The notes under the pieces: model-generated
Database searches by the model: none
Seen by the model: the letters and a program-made list of their open reading frames with translations, nothing else
What the model was told of the DNA's origin: nothing
Part shown: positions 17,101 to 26,512 of the stretch, piece after piece
Layout of the letters: the number at the start of each line of letters is the position of its first letter
Position numbering within the stretch: the stretch's first letter is position 1
Translations under genes and position numbers: made by a program
Source of the DNA: Silvania hatchlandensis
GTDB lineage: Bacteria; Pseudomonadota; Gammaproteobacteria; Enterobacterales; Enterobacteriaceae
DNA: 64,000 nucleotides
Assembly: GCF_025564065.1 (NCBI RefSeq)
Contig: NZ_JAMGZK010000044.1
Location: forward strand, 62,001 to 126,000
Direction of reading: 5' to 3'

Positions 17101-20100
17101 ATCGGTGGTTTTGACGCTTTGGGTCCCGACGCTAAAGCCGATCCCGCCCGAGCTTAACAGCCCTGATTTTTTCTCCTGCTTCTGGTGCAGCTCAGTATTG
17201 CGCTCGCCCTGGGTATCGACGGTCAGATTGTTGCCCGCCAGCAGGGCGACATCGCCTGTGCCCGCCACGTTGCTGCCGCGCACGGTCAGATCGTTTCCAG
17301 CGGTAAGGTTAACGGTATCGCCATTTAGCTCGCTGCTCTGCACCGTCTGACGGGCGATCTGGTCGTGGGTGGTGGTGGTGGTTTTCGACAGCCAGCCGTT
17401 ACCGCCGACCACTTTATGCCGTTCATCCAGATCCTGACTGTTTTCACCTGCGGTCAGAGTCAGGTTATTCCCGGCGCTGAGGTTCAGCGCCTGTCCGGCG
17501 GAGAGGGCGGCGGCGCGAGCGTTAAGGTCATTACCTGCCGCCAGGGTGACGTCACCGGTGCCGGTCACTTCGCTGCCGACGCTGCGCGTCTCGCCCTGTT
17601 TCAGGCTGTTGTCGGCATCCCACACCAGGTTATCGCGGCTGGCGGTGGTCACGGTGTTGAGGGTCATATCCCGTCCGGCCACCAGCTGCGCTTTGCCGTT
17701 CTCGCCGCTGGCGATCACCTGCGCCCCGGTCAGGGTGATATCGCGCCCGGACTGCAGGGCCAGTTTGCCGTCGTCGCCCTGCACGTAAATGCCCGAGACG
17801 CTGTCAATGGTGGTGCGGGCGAAGCGGTTCTCGCCGTTGACGCTGTCGGCGCTGACGGTGGTGGTGGTGAGGGTAATGTCGCGCCCGGCGCTGGCCAGCA
17901 CGCTACTGTCGCCGACGATCGCGCCGCCGACGTTGTTGATATCGGTGCGTGCGTTCAGGCTCACGTCTGCGGCCTGCATCGTGCCGGTCTGGTTGGTGAT
18001 GTTGTCGGCATCCAGCTGCAGCACTTTGCGCCCGGCAAGGGTGCCCTGGTTAAACAGGTCGCCGTTGAGCTTGATTGAGACGTTGTTCCCGGCAATCAGC
18101 GCCCCGGAGCCGTCGATATCCCCCGGTTTCACCTTGGCGTACACCTGCGGCACCAGCACGTTCTCCATCGAGCCGTCCGGCATCTTCACGCGGGTGTTCA
18201 CCAGCCAGACGATGTCCCCGGTCAGGAGCGCCATCTGCGCGGGCGTCAGCGCCACGCCGATCTTCAGATCGTACTGTTTGCCGAAGGTGATGCCCTGGTC
18301 CATCAGCGCTTTGTACTGCTCTTCGTCGTTGCTGTAGCCGTCCAGGTAGCGCTGGCCGGTAATGCCAATCACCTGCTCGCGGATCAAGCGCTGCTCGTAG
18401 TAACCATCCCCGAGGCGTTTTTGCGTATTGTCGCCATTCGCGCTGAAGGCGTTCTGCATATAGTCGCTGCCGAGCCACTGGCGCTCGTTGGTAAAGCGCG
18501 GATCGGTTTCGACCAGATACGGCACAGTGGCCGACGGGTTCACCTTGAACAGGCTGTTATCCGGCAGGGTGGTGTTGGGGCCGATAATGCGGATCGCACC
18601 TTCGGCAGGAGTGACTTCAAACTGCTGTCCGGCAGGCGGAGTCACCGGCTCGCCCGGCGAGACGGTCTGCTGCGGCGCGGGTTTTACGCCTGCGGCCTGA
18701 CCGATCGCCACATCCGTGCCTGCCAGCACCAGCGGGGTAATGTTGAGATTGCTGCCCTCGACGCTGCCGTTACTCACCAGCTGGCCCGGCTTCAGGGCAA
18801 TGCTCTGGATAACGGTCGGCGGCGTATAGGCGGTGCGGCTGCGGCCCTGCTCATCGTCGCCTTTGTGGCGAATACGATAGTAGTGGGTGACGGTCCCGTC
18901 ATCAGTGGTGTAGCGCTTGCCCGGAACGTCGTCGTTCTGCACGCTTTTCAGCCGGTCAATCGCCAGCGTGCCGCCCGCAATCACCTGGCTGTTGTCGTTA
19001 AACAGCTTATCGCCCGTCAGCAGCAGGTTGCCCCCGGCGAGGATCTTCGCCGGGTCGCTCTCTTTGATCCGCGTTTCGTCAATCGTGCGGGTGTAGTCGT
19101 ACTGGTTGAAGTTATCGTTGCCGTGGCCGGTTTTATCCGGCGTGTTGAGGTTTTTGAGCCCGTCGGCAGAGTTACGATCGACCCATACGCCATTGTCGGT
19201 TGAGCTCCAGCGGTTGGTCGAGCCGGAGTGCTGGTAGTCGGTGAGCTGTTCTTCAGAGACGCGCACCACCTCGGTGGCGAAGTGGTCGTTAATGTTGTTG
19301 ATCTGCCCGGCGGCAATGGCCATGTCCCCGGCAGACTCAATGGTGGCGCTGTGGTTGTTGATGGTTCCCGCGCGGCCAATGACGGCCCCGCTGTCGTCCA
19401 GCGCGCCGCCAATGCTCATGCTGCCTGCGCTGTAGATCAGACCGTGGTCGCGGTTGTTCAGCGTCTGCACACCAAGATTAACCTGCTCGCGCCCGGCGAG
19501 CGTCGCCGCGGTGCCGTTTTCGGCGAGGTTATTAAAGGTGAGAGTGTTTACGCCCACCGCATCGCCGTAGATCCGACCCGTGCCAATGTTGGTGAGGGTG
19601 TTGGCATTGATGCGGGTGATGATCCCGTCGATCAGGCCGGTATTGTGTACCGTCCCGGTGCTGTTCAGGGTGGTGCTGCCGGCATTGATCTCGCCGCTGG
19701 CGAGATTATTCAGATTTGCGCTCTGCACGTTGAGGGCGCTGCCTGCCATCAGCGTGCCGCTGTTGGCCAGGTCGCCCCCGGTGGTGAAAGTCAGATTGCC
19801 GTTGGCAATAGTGGTGCCGCTGTTGGTTACGCCGCTGACGCTATGTAAATCCATATCCCCCAGCGACAGCAGCTGACCGCTGGCATCCAGGCTATTGGCC
19901 TGCACGCTTAGGGTTTCGCCCGCTTTGACGACGCCCCCGGCGTTGAGAAGGGCAAGCCCGTTACCGCGAAGATCGACGCTCCCGGCCGAGGCCAGCGCGC
20001 CCGCGCGGTTGTTCAGCACGCCACGGTTTTCGATGCTCAGGGCGTTATTTGTCAGGATGCTGCCGCTCTGGTTATCCAGCGAGCCGGTAGTGAGCGCCAG

Positions 20101-22569
20101 GCTCTGCGCCTCCAGGCCCTGATTTTCACCGAGGGTGTTCTGGTTAACAAAGCTCAGGGCGGTGAGGGTTACGCTTTTGCCGCTGCGGATCAGTCCCGAG
20201 ACGTTATTCACCGCCCCCTGGGCGCTGTCGAGGAGCAGATCGCCCACCGACTGGATCTGCCCGCCGCCGTTTTGCAGGTAAGCGGTATGCAGGGCGGTAT
20301 CGGCCTCGCCGGTGATGCGCCCGCCCGCGCGGTTATCCAGCGTGCCGGTGGTGATGTTCACGCCGCTGCCCTGCAGCAGGCCGCTCTGGTTATTCAGCCC
20401 GGTGGCGGCGGTGAGCGACAGATCCTCTGCCGCCGCCAGTGTCCCGGCGCTGTTGTTGAGCTGCTCACCGGAAAACGCAAGGCTGTCGGCGGATAAGGTG
20501 GTGCCGTGGCGGTTATCCAGCAGGCCGCCGGTCAGGGTCATCTCCCCGACCGATTTCAGCGCACCGTCGTTGTTGGTCAGCGTGGCGAACCCGGCAGTCA
20601 GGCGCTGGTTGGCGCCGATCTGGCCGTCGGTGTTGTCGATATCGCGGGCATTGAGGCTAAAATCGCCGTCGCTTGCGAGGAAGCCGCTCTGGTTATTGAG
20701 CCCGCCGCTCGCCACCTCCAGCGAACCCAGAGAGAGCAGGGAGCCGGAGCGGTTATCAAACTCGCCGTTTAGCGCCAGCGTCGCGCCGTCGGCAACAATC
20801 ACCCCCTGCTGGTTGTTGAGGTTAGCCGCACCGATGCGCTGGGTTTTTGCCGCCTCAATGCGGCCTTTAGCGTTGTTCACGGCCTGCTGGCTGACGATCT
20901 CACCGTCGCCCGCGGCGGCAGATATCAGCCCCCGGGCGTTATCCAGCGTACCCGCCTCAAGCCGGGTGTTGCCCGCGACCGCCACGATCTGCCCGTCGCT
21001 GTTATCAATGGCACCCGCCTTGAGCTGGACGCCGTTCGCCGCGCCAATCTGCCCCTGCCGGTTATCGATGTTGCCCGGCAGGTTTACCGCCAGCGCGCCG
21101 CTGCCGCGCTGGACGATGTTGCCTTGCTGGTTACTGAGGTCGTGAGCGCTGAGGTTAATCGCCTCCGCGCCCAGCGTGCCGCCGTTGTTATTGAGTAATT
21201 TACCGCTACGGACAGTCAGTTCGCTGGCGTTCACCTTCGCGCTGGCGGTGGTTACATCCCCCGCGCCGCCGTCCAGCAGGACACGTTTACCCTGGGTCTG
21301 GCTGCCGCTGACGTCCACCCCCTGGCCGCTGGCGCTGAGATTGCCGCCCGCCAGCGTTTGCCCGTGGGCGCTGAGCTGGCCGCGGGTGCTGAGTTCCAGA
21401 TCGCCCGCCTCGGCAAGCCTGCCGTCGTTTGTCACCCCGGCGGCCAGCACGCTCGCTTTACTGGCGGTGAGGCTTCCTGCGTTCACCCGGACGTGGCTGG
21501 CGGCGGTGATCGCCCCGCTGTTGTTCATCTCGCCTGCGGTTTGCAGGCGGGCAGCGTCGCTGGCCCGGACGGTGCCGCTGTTTTCGATGCGTCCGTCGGC
21601 TGAGATCGTGACGCTGCCTGCCTGGGCGCCGATGGCGCCTGCGTTACGCACGCCGACGCCGCGCTCGGTGCCCACCATGCGGATTTTGCCTGCGTACATG
21701 CCCCCGAGGCTGGCCACGTCTACCGCCATCTGTGGGCGGGTGGCCGGATCGTCGCTGCCTTTTTCGATACTCTCGTGGGCGGCATCCACCTGGTTACGTC
21801 CGGTGGTAATCTTCAGATCGTTGGCCCACAGTCCGGCGTTGACCTTTACCGAGCGGGCGATAATGTCGGTGTAATCCGCGCCGGAGGTGTCCATCCCGGC
21901 ACCCTCGACCACCACTTCCCCGCGCTCGACGTTAAAGCCGGTGAGGTTGCCGTCTTTCATCTGCGCCTGGCCGGTGGTGAGCGTGGCGCGGTTGGCGTTG
22001 ATAAAGCCGCAGCCGCTACAGGTAATGCCCGACGGGTTGGCGATCACCACCTGCGCTTTTTTACCGGCAACTTCGATCATGCCGTTGAGCTTGCTCGGAT
22101 CCCGGGAGCTGACCTCGTTGAGGATTACTTTGGCTTCACCCCTGGCGAGCCACGGGTTGCCTGCCACCATGCCGCCAAGGTTGGTCTGCACGTTGTTGTG
22201 GGCGTTGTTAAGGATCACCCCTTTGTTATCCACGTCGAACTGGGTGTAGTTGTTGCGCGACACCCCGGCGTTAGACGGGGTCTGGATATTGACCTGCGGC
22301 GTACCGTTGGCACTGTTGATCACCGTCGGCTGCTGGTTTTTAGGTGCACCGGCGTCGGCAACGATGTTGGCCTGCGCCGTGTGTACCGCCCCCATCGCCA
22401 GCCACAGGCTAAAGCTGAGGGCGCTTACTTTGCCAATAAGACGGCTGTGGGTCTGGCTGATACCGGAAGAACGGGACGAACCGGCGCGGCCGGAGCGGGC
22501 GATATCCGCCACCACCATCAGCATGCCGCGCGCTTTGTTAAAGACAATTCGGTACAGGTTCTTATTCAT
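14167..22569 (-). CDS. cdiA: CdiA contact-dependent inhibition exoprotein (TpsA)
   Basis: A 2800-residue two-partner-secretion effector. An extended signal peptide ([24 protein letters not shown]) is followed by a Sec signal ending in AQA and the TPS domain (about 70-300) with NPSGITCSGCGFINANRATLTTG. Long stretches of filamentous-haemagglutinin repeats follow, then a middle region (about 1370-1500) and further FHA repeats ('LTAGNDLTVRGS', 'AGRDVTL' types). The pretoxin VENN motif is at residues 2534-2537. The 263-residue tip after VENN has a hydrophobic entry-like segment (VDFVPIVGDIKGF; AATIGIIPGAGDVAGKAI) and a terminal HNH-like domain with EHDHIPS (2691-2697), His2735 and TYGGKN (2740-2745). 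The frame is uninterrupted. It overlaps cdiC by 8 bp and cdiI by 4 bp. The toxin activity is inferred to be a nuclease. Confidence 0.93.
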   Translation of the reverse strand: MNKNLYRIVFNKARGMLMVVADIARSGRAGSSRSSGISQTHSRLIGKVSALSFSLWLAMGAVHTAQANIVADAGAPKNQQPTVINSANGTPQVNIQTPSNAGVSRNNYTQFDVDNKGVILNNAHNNVQTNLGGMVAGNPWLARGEAKVILNEVSSRDPSKLNGMIEVAGKKAQVVIANPSGITCSGCGFINANRATLTTGQAQMKDGNLTGFNVERGEVVVEGAGMDTSGADYTDIIARSVKVNAGLWANDLKITTGRNQVDAAHESIEKGSDDPATRPQMAVDVASLGGMYAGKIRMVGTERGVGVRNAGAIGAQAGSVTISADGRIENSGTVRASDAARLQTAGEMNNSGAITAASHVRVNAGSLTASKASVLAAGVTNDGRLAEAGDLELSTRGQLSAHGQTLAGGNLSASGQGVDVSGSQTQGKRVLLDGGAGDVTTASAKVNASELTVRSGKLLNNNGGTLGAEAINLSAHDLSNQQGNIVQRGSGALAVNLPGNIDNRQGQIGAANGVQLKAGAIDNSDGQIVAVAGNTRLEAGTLDNARGLISAAAGDGEIVSQQAVNNAKGRIEAAKTQRIGAANLNNQQGVIVADGATLALNGEFDNRSGSLLSLGSLEVASGGLNNQSGFLASDGDFSLNARDIDNTDGQIGANQRLTAGFATLTNNDGALKSVGEMTLTGGLLDNRHGTTLSADSLAFSGEQLNNSAGTLAAAEDLSLTAATGLNNQSGLLQGSGVNITTGTLDNRAGGRITGEADTALHTAYLQNGGGQIQSVGDLLLDSAQGAVNNVSGLIRSGKSVTLTALSFVNQNTLGENQGLEAQSLALTTGSLDNQSGSILTNNALSIENRGVLNNRAGALASAGSVDLRGNGLALLNAGGVVKAGETLSVQANSLDASGQLLSLGDMDLHSVSGVTNSGTTIANGNLTFTTGGDLANSGTLMAGSALNVQSANLNNLASGEINAGSTTLNSTGTVHNTGLIDGIITRINANTLTNIGTGRIYGDAVGVNTLTFNNLAENGTAATLAGREQVNLGVQTLNNRDHGLIYSAGSMSIGGALDDSGAVIGRAGTINNHSATIESAGDMAIAAGQINNINDHFATEVVRVSEEQLTDYQHSGSTNRWSSTDNGVWVDRNSADGLKNLNTPDKTGHGNDNFNQYDYTRTIDETRIKESDPAKILAGGNLLLTGDKLFNDNSQVIAGGTLAIDRLKSVQNDDVPGKRYTTDDGTVTHYYRIRHKGDDEQGRSRTAYTPPTVIQSIALKPGQLVSNGSVEGSNLNITPLVLAGTDVAIGQAAGVKPAPQQTVSPGEPVTPPAGQQFEVTPAEGAIRIIGPNTTLPDNSLFKVNPSATVPYLVETDPRFTNERQWLGSDYMQNAFSANGDNTQKRLGDGYYEQRLIREQVIGITGQRYLDGYSNDEEQYKALMDQGITFGKQYDLKIGVALTPAQMALLTGDIVWLVNTRVKMPDGSMENVLVPQVYAKVKPGDIDGSGALIAGNNVSIKLNGDLFNQGTLAGRKVLQLDADNITNQTGTMQAADVSLNARTDINNVGGAIVGDSSVLASAGRDITLTTTTVSADSVNGENRFARTTIDSVSGIYVQGDDGKLALQSGRDITLTGAQVIASGENGKAQLVAGRDMTLNTVTTASRDNLVWDADNSLKQGETRSVGSEVTGTGDVTLAAGNDLNARAAALSAGQALNLSAGNNLTLTAGENSQDLDERHKVVGGNGWLSKTTTTTHDQIARQTVQSSELNGDTVNLTAGNDLTVRGSNVAGTGDVALLAGNNLTVDTQGERNTELHQKQEKKSGLLSSGGIGFSVGTQSVKTTDTGADATQAGSTVGSVDGDLTLRAGDRLTVSGSDLVAGQDMTLSGKNVDITAVNNRSQQTHEVEQKTSGLTLALSGTVGSALNSAVEASQQAKSSGSGRLQALQGVKAALSGVQAAQAARMDQAQGADAGNTNTVGISLSYGSQSSKSTQTSEQNIAQGSTLNAGRDLSVTATGSGERGTDGDLTVEGSQLKAGNDITLAANRDLYLRSAQNTQLLDGKNDSKGGSVGVGIGVGSGGFGLNISASINRGKGSESGNGTTHSETTVDAGRQVTLLTGRDATLTGAQVSGETVKADIGRNLTLTSEQDSDRYDSKQQNASAGGSFSIGSMTGSASINLSRDKMHSNYDSVVEQTGIFAGKGGYDVTVGEHTQLNGAVIGSTATADKNRLETGTLGFSNIENRADFEVEHQSVGMSTGGSIGSQFAGNMANGLLVGANREGHDSSTTHAAVSDGTLIIRDPNRQVQDVNQLSRDVEHANQTLSPIFDKEKEQERLQQAQLIGEIGNQVADIARTEGNIRATHAAKEKLNNVNAQDLQEAKAAWEKANPGKTATLNDINGQIYQTAYNDALNASGFGTGGQYQQAIQAATAAVQGLAGSDLSAALAGGAAPYIAEVIGHHSGLNDAGKVAAHAVVNAALAAAQGQNALAGAAGAASGELVGMIATEMYGKSADELDETQKQTVSALATLAAGLSGGLVGDSAASTVAGAQAGKTTVENNSLGDIAAALAQGKTTEQVAEEQVKAENERYQRENCAGMSAEACSVKMYTERREALKDAALFGVDFVPIVGDIKGFAEAHSALDYLAATIGIIPGAGDVAGKAIKGAEKALKAGDLETASKLIKQASTEVQKVKALDVGSFQELKKGAVVGDNLEHDHIPSFAALKKAKEIEIGRPLTEAESRKLYQNATAVEVPKDVHQAGPTYGGKNTAAQIEKDALDLCSAVCRDITSLRTNLVERGYDPKLVDDTIQKIIDRNRQTGVIK

Positions 22570-23113
22570 GGTTCGTTCCTTTAAACGCTTCCGGCAGGTT
22601 TACGGCGAGCGGGTGGTTCTGTTGCCAGGCTCTGGCGTGTTGGCGGCTGACGTGGTTGCCGTGGAACAGCATCACGCGCTTGCCACGCTCGGCGCCCCGA
22701 TGCCAGAGCGCGCGGCAGATATGGTCGGGGAAGATATCCCGACGCAGCAGGGCCGACATTTCGGCGGTGTGGCCGAACGGGGCGATCCAGTCGCAGAACC
22801 AGATCCGATCCCCACTGTCCCAGTCTGCCTCTGGCATCTCAATGGACGGGCGGGTGAGAAAGCGGGCTTCCGATTCCTCATTCAGCCAGGCCCAGCTGAG
22901 GAAAAAGACCGGGCGGTCGTTTTCAACCACCAGCACGTACTGACGGCGCTTAATGATCGGCAGCAGCAGCGTTGGCAGGGCATGCAGCGGGGCATCCCGG
23001 TGCATCGGGGAGTGCATCCACAGCCAGACGGTGGCACCCAGCACCTCGGCTTCACTCTCTTCACCGCCGAGGATCAGCGGGGCTTTGATCTCCAGATTTC
23101 CGACGCGCATCAC
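22562..23113 (-). CDS. cdiC: CdiC, HlyC-type toxin-activating lysyl acyltransferase
   Basis: A 183-residue cytoplasmic protein of the RTX toxin-activating acyltransferase (HlyC) family. It preserves the HlyC hallmarks [13 protein letters not shown] with His38 (HlyC His23) and [11 protein letters not shown] with Asp108 (HlyC Asp92). Such enzymes transfer fatty acyl groups from acyl carrier protein to lysines. In class IV CDI loci, CdiC-modified CdiA is lipidated and recognises target cells better. The start is GTG at 23113 or ATG at 23110, both inside the cdiB stop overlap; GGAG lies upstream. It overlaps both neighbours, so it is coupled to cdiB and cdiA. Confidence 0.9.
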   Translation of the reverse strand: MMRVGNLEIKAPLILGGEESEAEVLGATVWLWMHSPMHRDAPLHALPTLLLPIIKRRQYVLVVENDRPVFFLSWAWLNEESEARFLTRPSIEMPEADWDSGDRIWFCDWIAPFGHTAEMSALLRRDIFPDHICRALWHRGAERGKRVMLFHGNHVSRQHARAWQQNHPLAVNLPEAFKGTNHE

Positions 23114-24789
23114 CAGCTCCAGTTGAGGTTAAAGCCGAGCGTCAGATCGCTGGTGGCAAAGCCGTCCGGCTTCGAGAACGGCGTCCCGGCGAACAGGTCG
23201 TAGCCGGTGTTAAAGGCGTTGCCGCGCAGGCCCGCCACGCCGCCCGCCAGATGTTTACCGACCTGCAGATCCGAGCTGTAGCCGCCCACTTCGCCGTAGT
23301 CGGCACCCAGATAGAACTCCTGATTCGGCAGGGGCGTGCGCCAGGCCAGATCGTTACGCACGTACCAGCCGTGGCTGGCGCTGAGGGTGCGCTCGCCGTC
23401 AAAGCCGCGCACCGTCCAGCGGTTGCCGATGGCGAACTGATCCTGCGGGGTGAGCGGGGTGTTGCTTATCTGGCGCAGGTACTGCACGTTGTAGCGGAAG
23501 TTTTGCGTGCCGATGGCAAACGGCAGATCGAGCTGGGTGCTCAGCAGGGTGATTTTGCCCAGCGCAGTGGCATCGCCCCAGTACTCTTCCGGGGCAGGCT
23601 GCGCGCCAAACCAGCGGGTGCCGCGCTGATAGCTGATACCCGCGTCAAGCGTTGCCTGGCCGATGTAGTGGCGATGCTCCAGCCCGACGCGCCAGCCTGC
23701 GGTCTGCCGACGCTGAACGCCCACCTCCGTGTCGTCGATAAAGTTGCGGGTTTCCCGCGCCAGGACGTCGTAGGTGAGGGTGGTTTTTTGTGAGCCGTTG
23801 CGGTGCAGCACGCGGCTGAGCTGAATATCGAGGTTTTTGCTTTTGCCGCTGTAGCGATAATCTTCGTTCAAACCGGCGACGGTCTGGTGGTAGTCGTAGT
23901 CGCTGCCGGTGATGCCCAGCATCCAGTATCCGAACGGCACCGAGTAGTGGGCGGTGTAGTTTTTGCTGCCCTTGCCGCTTTTATCGTTCAGATCGTGGCT
24001 GGCGGAGACATACAGCAGATCGCTCAGCGAGAAGGGGTTATCCAGCGACAGGGTGACGCCGCCCTGATAGCGCCCGGTGGTTTCGGTCCCGGCGTCGTCC
24101 AGCGACAGGCCGACACGCCACATTTTGCTCTGCTTACGGACGATCGCCACATCGCTCTCACCCGGATTTTCCCCTGGCACCAGCTCCATGTTGGCTTCTA
24201 CCGTCGGCAGGCGCTGTAGGTTTTCCAGCCCTTGTTCAATATCGCGCAGATCCAGCAGCTCCCCTTCGTGTGCCGGGAAGGCGCTGTACAGCTGGATATA
24301 GTCGTCGCTCTCTTTGGTCAGCATCACGTGGCGGATCGCCCCCGGCACGATGGCCAGTTTCAGGGTGCCGCTTTTCAGATCCTGCGACGGGGCCAGCACG
24401 CGGGTGGTGATCCAGCCGTGATCGACGATCCGGTTCTGCAGGGTGCTCATCAGCAGATTGATCCCTTTGCCGCCCAAGCAGCGCCCCTGGGCCTGGTCGG
24501 CAATTCGCTGCAGCGGCAGCCAGTGGGGCAGGGCCTGCTGGCCGCTCAGTTCGACGCGGTTAATCGGGAAGCAGGGGGTTTCCGTCGGGAAGGCAATTTT
24601 GCCAAAGCCTGATGACGGCTCAGAAAGCCGCACATCGGGCACTGGCGGGGTTAATTGCTGCTCTAAGGCTCTTTGACGCTGCTGCTGAATTATAAATTGA
24701 TTATCCGGCTCCGCTGCGTGGGCAGAGAACAGTAAAGGCAGGCCAGCGGCTGTCGTTATTATTATGGCGATAGGGTATCGGGCGTTCAT
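23110..24789 (-). CDS. cdiB: CdiB two-partner secretion transporter (TpsB)
   Basis: A 559-residue Omp85-superfamily outer-membrane transporter of the ShlB/FhaC type. The signal peptide [20 protein letters not shown]... ends at AHA. POTRA domains lie at about 70-230 ([54 protein letters not shown]). A 16-strand barrel follows with the VRGF motif ([26 protein letters not shown]), and the last residues are NLNWSW. It exports CdiA across the outer membrane. The ATG at 24789 is preferred because the signal peptide begins there. It is the first gene of the operon, and the promoter region 24790-25014 holds the element shared with the ail-like gene. Confidence 0.92.
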   Translation of the reverse strand: MNARYPIAIIITTAAGLPLLFSAHAAEPDNQFIIQQQRQRALEQQLTPPVPDVRLSEPSSGFGKIAFPTETPCFPINRVELSGQQALPHWLPLQRIADQAQGRCLGGKGINLLMSTLQNRIVDHGWITTRVLAPSQDLKSGTLKLAIVPGAIRHVMLTKESDDYIQLYSAFPAHEGELLDLRDIEQGLENLQRLPTVEANMELVPGENPGESDVAIVRKQSKMWRVGLSLDDAGTETTGRYQGGVTLSLDNPFSLSDLLYVSASHDLNDKSGKGSKNYTAHYSVPFGYWMLGITGSDYDYHQTVAGLNEDYRYSGKSKNLDIQLSRVLHRNGSQKTTLTYDVLARETRNFIDDTEVGVQRRQTAGWRVGLEHRHYIGQATLDAGISYQRGTRWFGAQPAPEEYWGDATALGKITLLSTQLDLPFAIGTQNFRYNVQYLRQISNTPLTPQDQFAIGNRWTVRGFDGERTLSASHGWYVRNDLAWRTPLPNQEFYLGADYGEVGGYSSDLQVGKHLAGGVAGLRGNAFNTGYDLFAGTPFSKPDGFATSDLTLGFNLNWSW

Positions 24790-24854
24790 CAAGGATCCGT
24801 GCCGTGTAAGCAAATAAGTTGCAGTGTGAATTTGTGTAAAATTGTTTATTTATT

Positions 24855-24928
24855 ACGGGGGGAATGAAAGGGGGATTAATCCTAAAGCCCGGAATTATCC
24901 GAGTTTAGGACTCCTTAAATCTGGTAGG
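24855..24928. promoter_or_regulatory. Shared upstream element, copy B (cdi operon)
   Basis: Located 66-139 bp upstream of cdiB. It contains GGGATTAATCCTA (24872-24884), AAAGCCCGGAATTATCC and TTAGGACTCCTTAA, then CTGGTAGG. It aligns over about 75 bp with copy A at 13531-13605 in the same orientation relative to its gene. The near-palindromic TTAGGACTCCTTAA looks like a dimeric regulator site of RcsB type. This is a likely control point for the CDI operon. Confidence 0.5.
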
Positions 24929-25014
24929 TTTTTGATGAGGTGAAGGATATATTGGTGGTTTCACGTGGATGCTCAGGAATATCCACGCGAAACTTAAGTG
25001 AAATTATTGCCGGG

Positions 25015-25404
25015 TTATTTCTGAATGCGATCGACGCGCACCACCGGCGGGGTGGATTTTTTATCCAGACTGCCGTTAATGCTGATCATATTATCCGGTT
25101 TAACCGTTCTGCCATCAAAAACAGACTGTGGAATAATAGTATCTATTTTTCCGGTTTTATCGCGGAAGACATATTTATCTCCGGAACCATCAATTAAATT
25201 ACCGCGTAATGAAATGGTGGCCCCGTCGTGCATTTCTTTTGCCTGCTCGACGGTCATTATTCTGGCGTCTTCGGTACCCCGATAACCTTCATCCAGCGCA
25301 TGCGGTGGAGGCGGAGCGGTGTCTTTTTTCAGTCCGCCATTATCATCGGCCCAGGCCGTTGGGATTAACAGACAACAAAACAGCGGCGCAACGGATAATT
25401 TCAT
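25015..25404 (-). CDS. ydeI: BOF-family (OB-fold) periplasmic protein YdeI
   Basis: A 129-residue periplasmic protein closely matching E. coli YdeI. The signal peptide ends TAWA before [18 protein letters not shown]. An OB-fold core follows with [32 protein letters not shown] and [23 protein letters not shown]. Salmonella homologues are linked to polymyxin and stress resistance and to Rcs/PmrA control. The start has AGGAGG upstream. AAGAACTGTCTTA (about 25470-25482), 65-78 bp before the start, resembles an RcsB-type site. Monocistronic. Confidence 0.92.
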   Translation of the reverse strand: MKLSVAPLFCCLLIPTAWADDNGGLKKDTAPPPPHALDEGYRGTEDARIMTVEQAKEMHDGATISLRGNLIDGSGDKYVFRDKTGKIDTIIPQSVFDGRTVKPDNMISINGSLDKKSTPPVVRVDRIQK

Positions 25405-25537
25405 ACTGCCTCCTGAGTGAGTAGTGGCTTGACAGATTAAGTCTGGTTGCTATTTTTACCTTTGCAAACAAGAACTGTCTTAAAGAGAATTATGACTAAA
25501 AATCATAATGTTAATTAACGAGGCGGTAGGGCGAAAT

Positions 25538-26050
25538 ATGGCGAATGGACATGGCAATCCCGATAAATTGCCCGGGGTAGATGAGAGCCGCTTCGCTATT
25601 GCGCTGGAGTCCGCCTTCCGCCGTTGTGGTCTTGTTTTTCTGCTCCTCATCATTGCCGCCGCGCTGTCGGGCGTATTTTCGGTGGGCTATTTCAGCCACG
25701 CCAGTCAATCCACTGAAAATAAGACAGTTAAAATAGACTATCAACGCTTCGGGCGGCTGCAAAATCAACTGCAATTAAAAATCACGGTGGCCCGCGAGCC
25801 TGGAGAAAATACCACTCTGGTGCTTGGTGGTGAATATATGGACAGCTTTGAAACCAGCGCTATCTGGCCGCAGCCGGATAATATGTACAGCCAGGGGCAG
25901 AAATTAATATTGGTTTATCATCCCGCTGGGCAAAAAGGGGATTTTTCGGTATGGATTTATACTGCGCCGGACCAGCCCGGAAAAGCCGTGACCACTCTGC
26001 ACGTCAATAACGCGCCGGAAATGTCGTTCTGGCAGTTTATCTATCCTTAG
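25538..26050 (+). CDS. Single-pass membrane protein of unknown function
   Basis: About 170 residues: an N-terminal cytoplasmic stretch, one strong transmembrane helix (VFLLLIIAAALSGVFSVGYF, about 31-50), then an extracytoplasmic domain ending MSFWQFIYP. An upstream in-frame ATG at 25508 would add 10 residues. The ATG at 25538 is preferred slightly for the purine-rich GGTAGGGCG before it, but the choice is uncertain. It is followed after 9 bp by the DUF421 gene with an overlapping TTAGGAGG site, so the two are co-transcribed. No homologue recognised. Confidence 0.7.
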   Translation: MANGHGNPDKLPGVDESRFAIALESAFRRCGLVFLLLIIAAALSGVFSVGYFSHASQSTENKTVKIDYQRFGRLQNQLQLKITVAREPGENTTLVLGGEYMDSFETSAIWPQPDNMYSQGQKLILVYHPAGQKGDFSVWIYTAPDQPGKAVTTLHVNNAPEMSFWQFIYP

Positions 26051-26059
26051 GAGGATACG

Positions 26060-26512
26060 ATGGATATGATCTTTCGCGCCGTCGCTGTCTATCTGATCCT
26101 GCTGGTGGTTTTTAAAATTGCCGGGCGGCGGGCGCTGTTACAAATGACCAGCTTTGACCTGATCCTGCTGCTGATTATTAGCGAGGCCACCCAGCAGGCG
26201 CTGCTGGGGAATGATTTCTCGATAACCGGCGCGATGCTGACCATCGTGACGCTGGTGGTGGTGGATATGCTGTTTGGCTATCTGAAGAAATACTCCTCCC
26301 GGGCCGAATCGTTACTCGATGGCTCGCCGGTTATTCTGGTGGCCCACGGCAAACCGCAGGAGGAGAAGTTAAAGCAGGTTAACGTCTCCTGCGACGACGT
26401 GATGGTCTCCGCCCGGCAAAATCACGGCATCTATCAGCTGGCGAAAATTAAATACGCGATCCTTGAATGCAATGGTCATATTTCTATTATTCCGGAAGAG
26501 AGTGAATCATGA
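26060..26512 (+). CDS. DUF421/YetF-family membrane protein
   Basis: A 150-residue protein of the DUF421 family (YcaP/YetF type). The N-terminal membrane part (MDMIFRAVAVYLILLVVFKI) is followed by the family signature AGRRALLQMTSFDLILLLIISEATQQAL and a second membrane segment. A small soluble C-terminal domain (PVILVAHGKPQEEKLKQVNVS) follows. It is shorter than E. coli YcaP (about 230), representing the short form. The start is supported by AGGAGG 6 nt upstream. Its stop overlaps the ydeJ start (ATGA), giving translational coupling. Function unknown. Confidence 0.85.
   Translation: MDMIFRAVAVYLILLVVFKIAGRRALLQMTSFDLILLLIISEATQQALLGNDFSITGAMLTIVTLVVVDMLFGYLKKYSSRAESLLDGSPVILVAHGKPQEEKLKQVNVSCDDVMVSARQNHGIYQLAKIKYAILECNGHISIIPEESES

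Noticed and set aside
15547..17157. Long open frames on the plus strand opposite cdiA
   Set aside because: They mirror the GC-rich codon pattern of cdiA, have no ribosome-binding sites or known domains, and the cdiA frame is clearly the real one.
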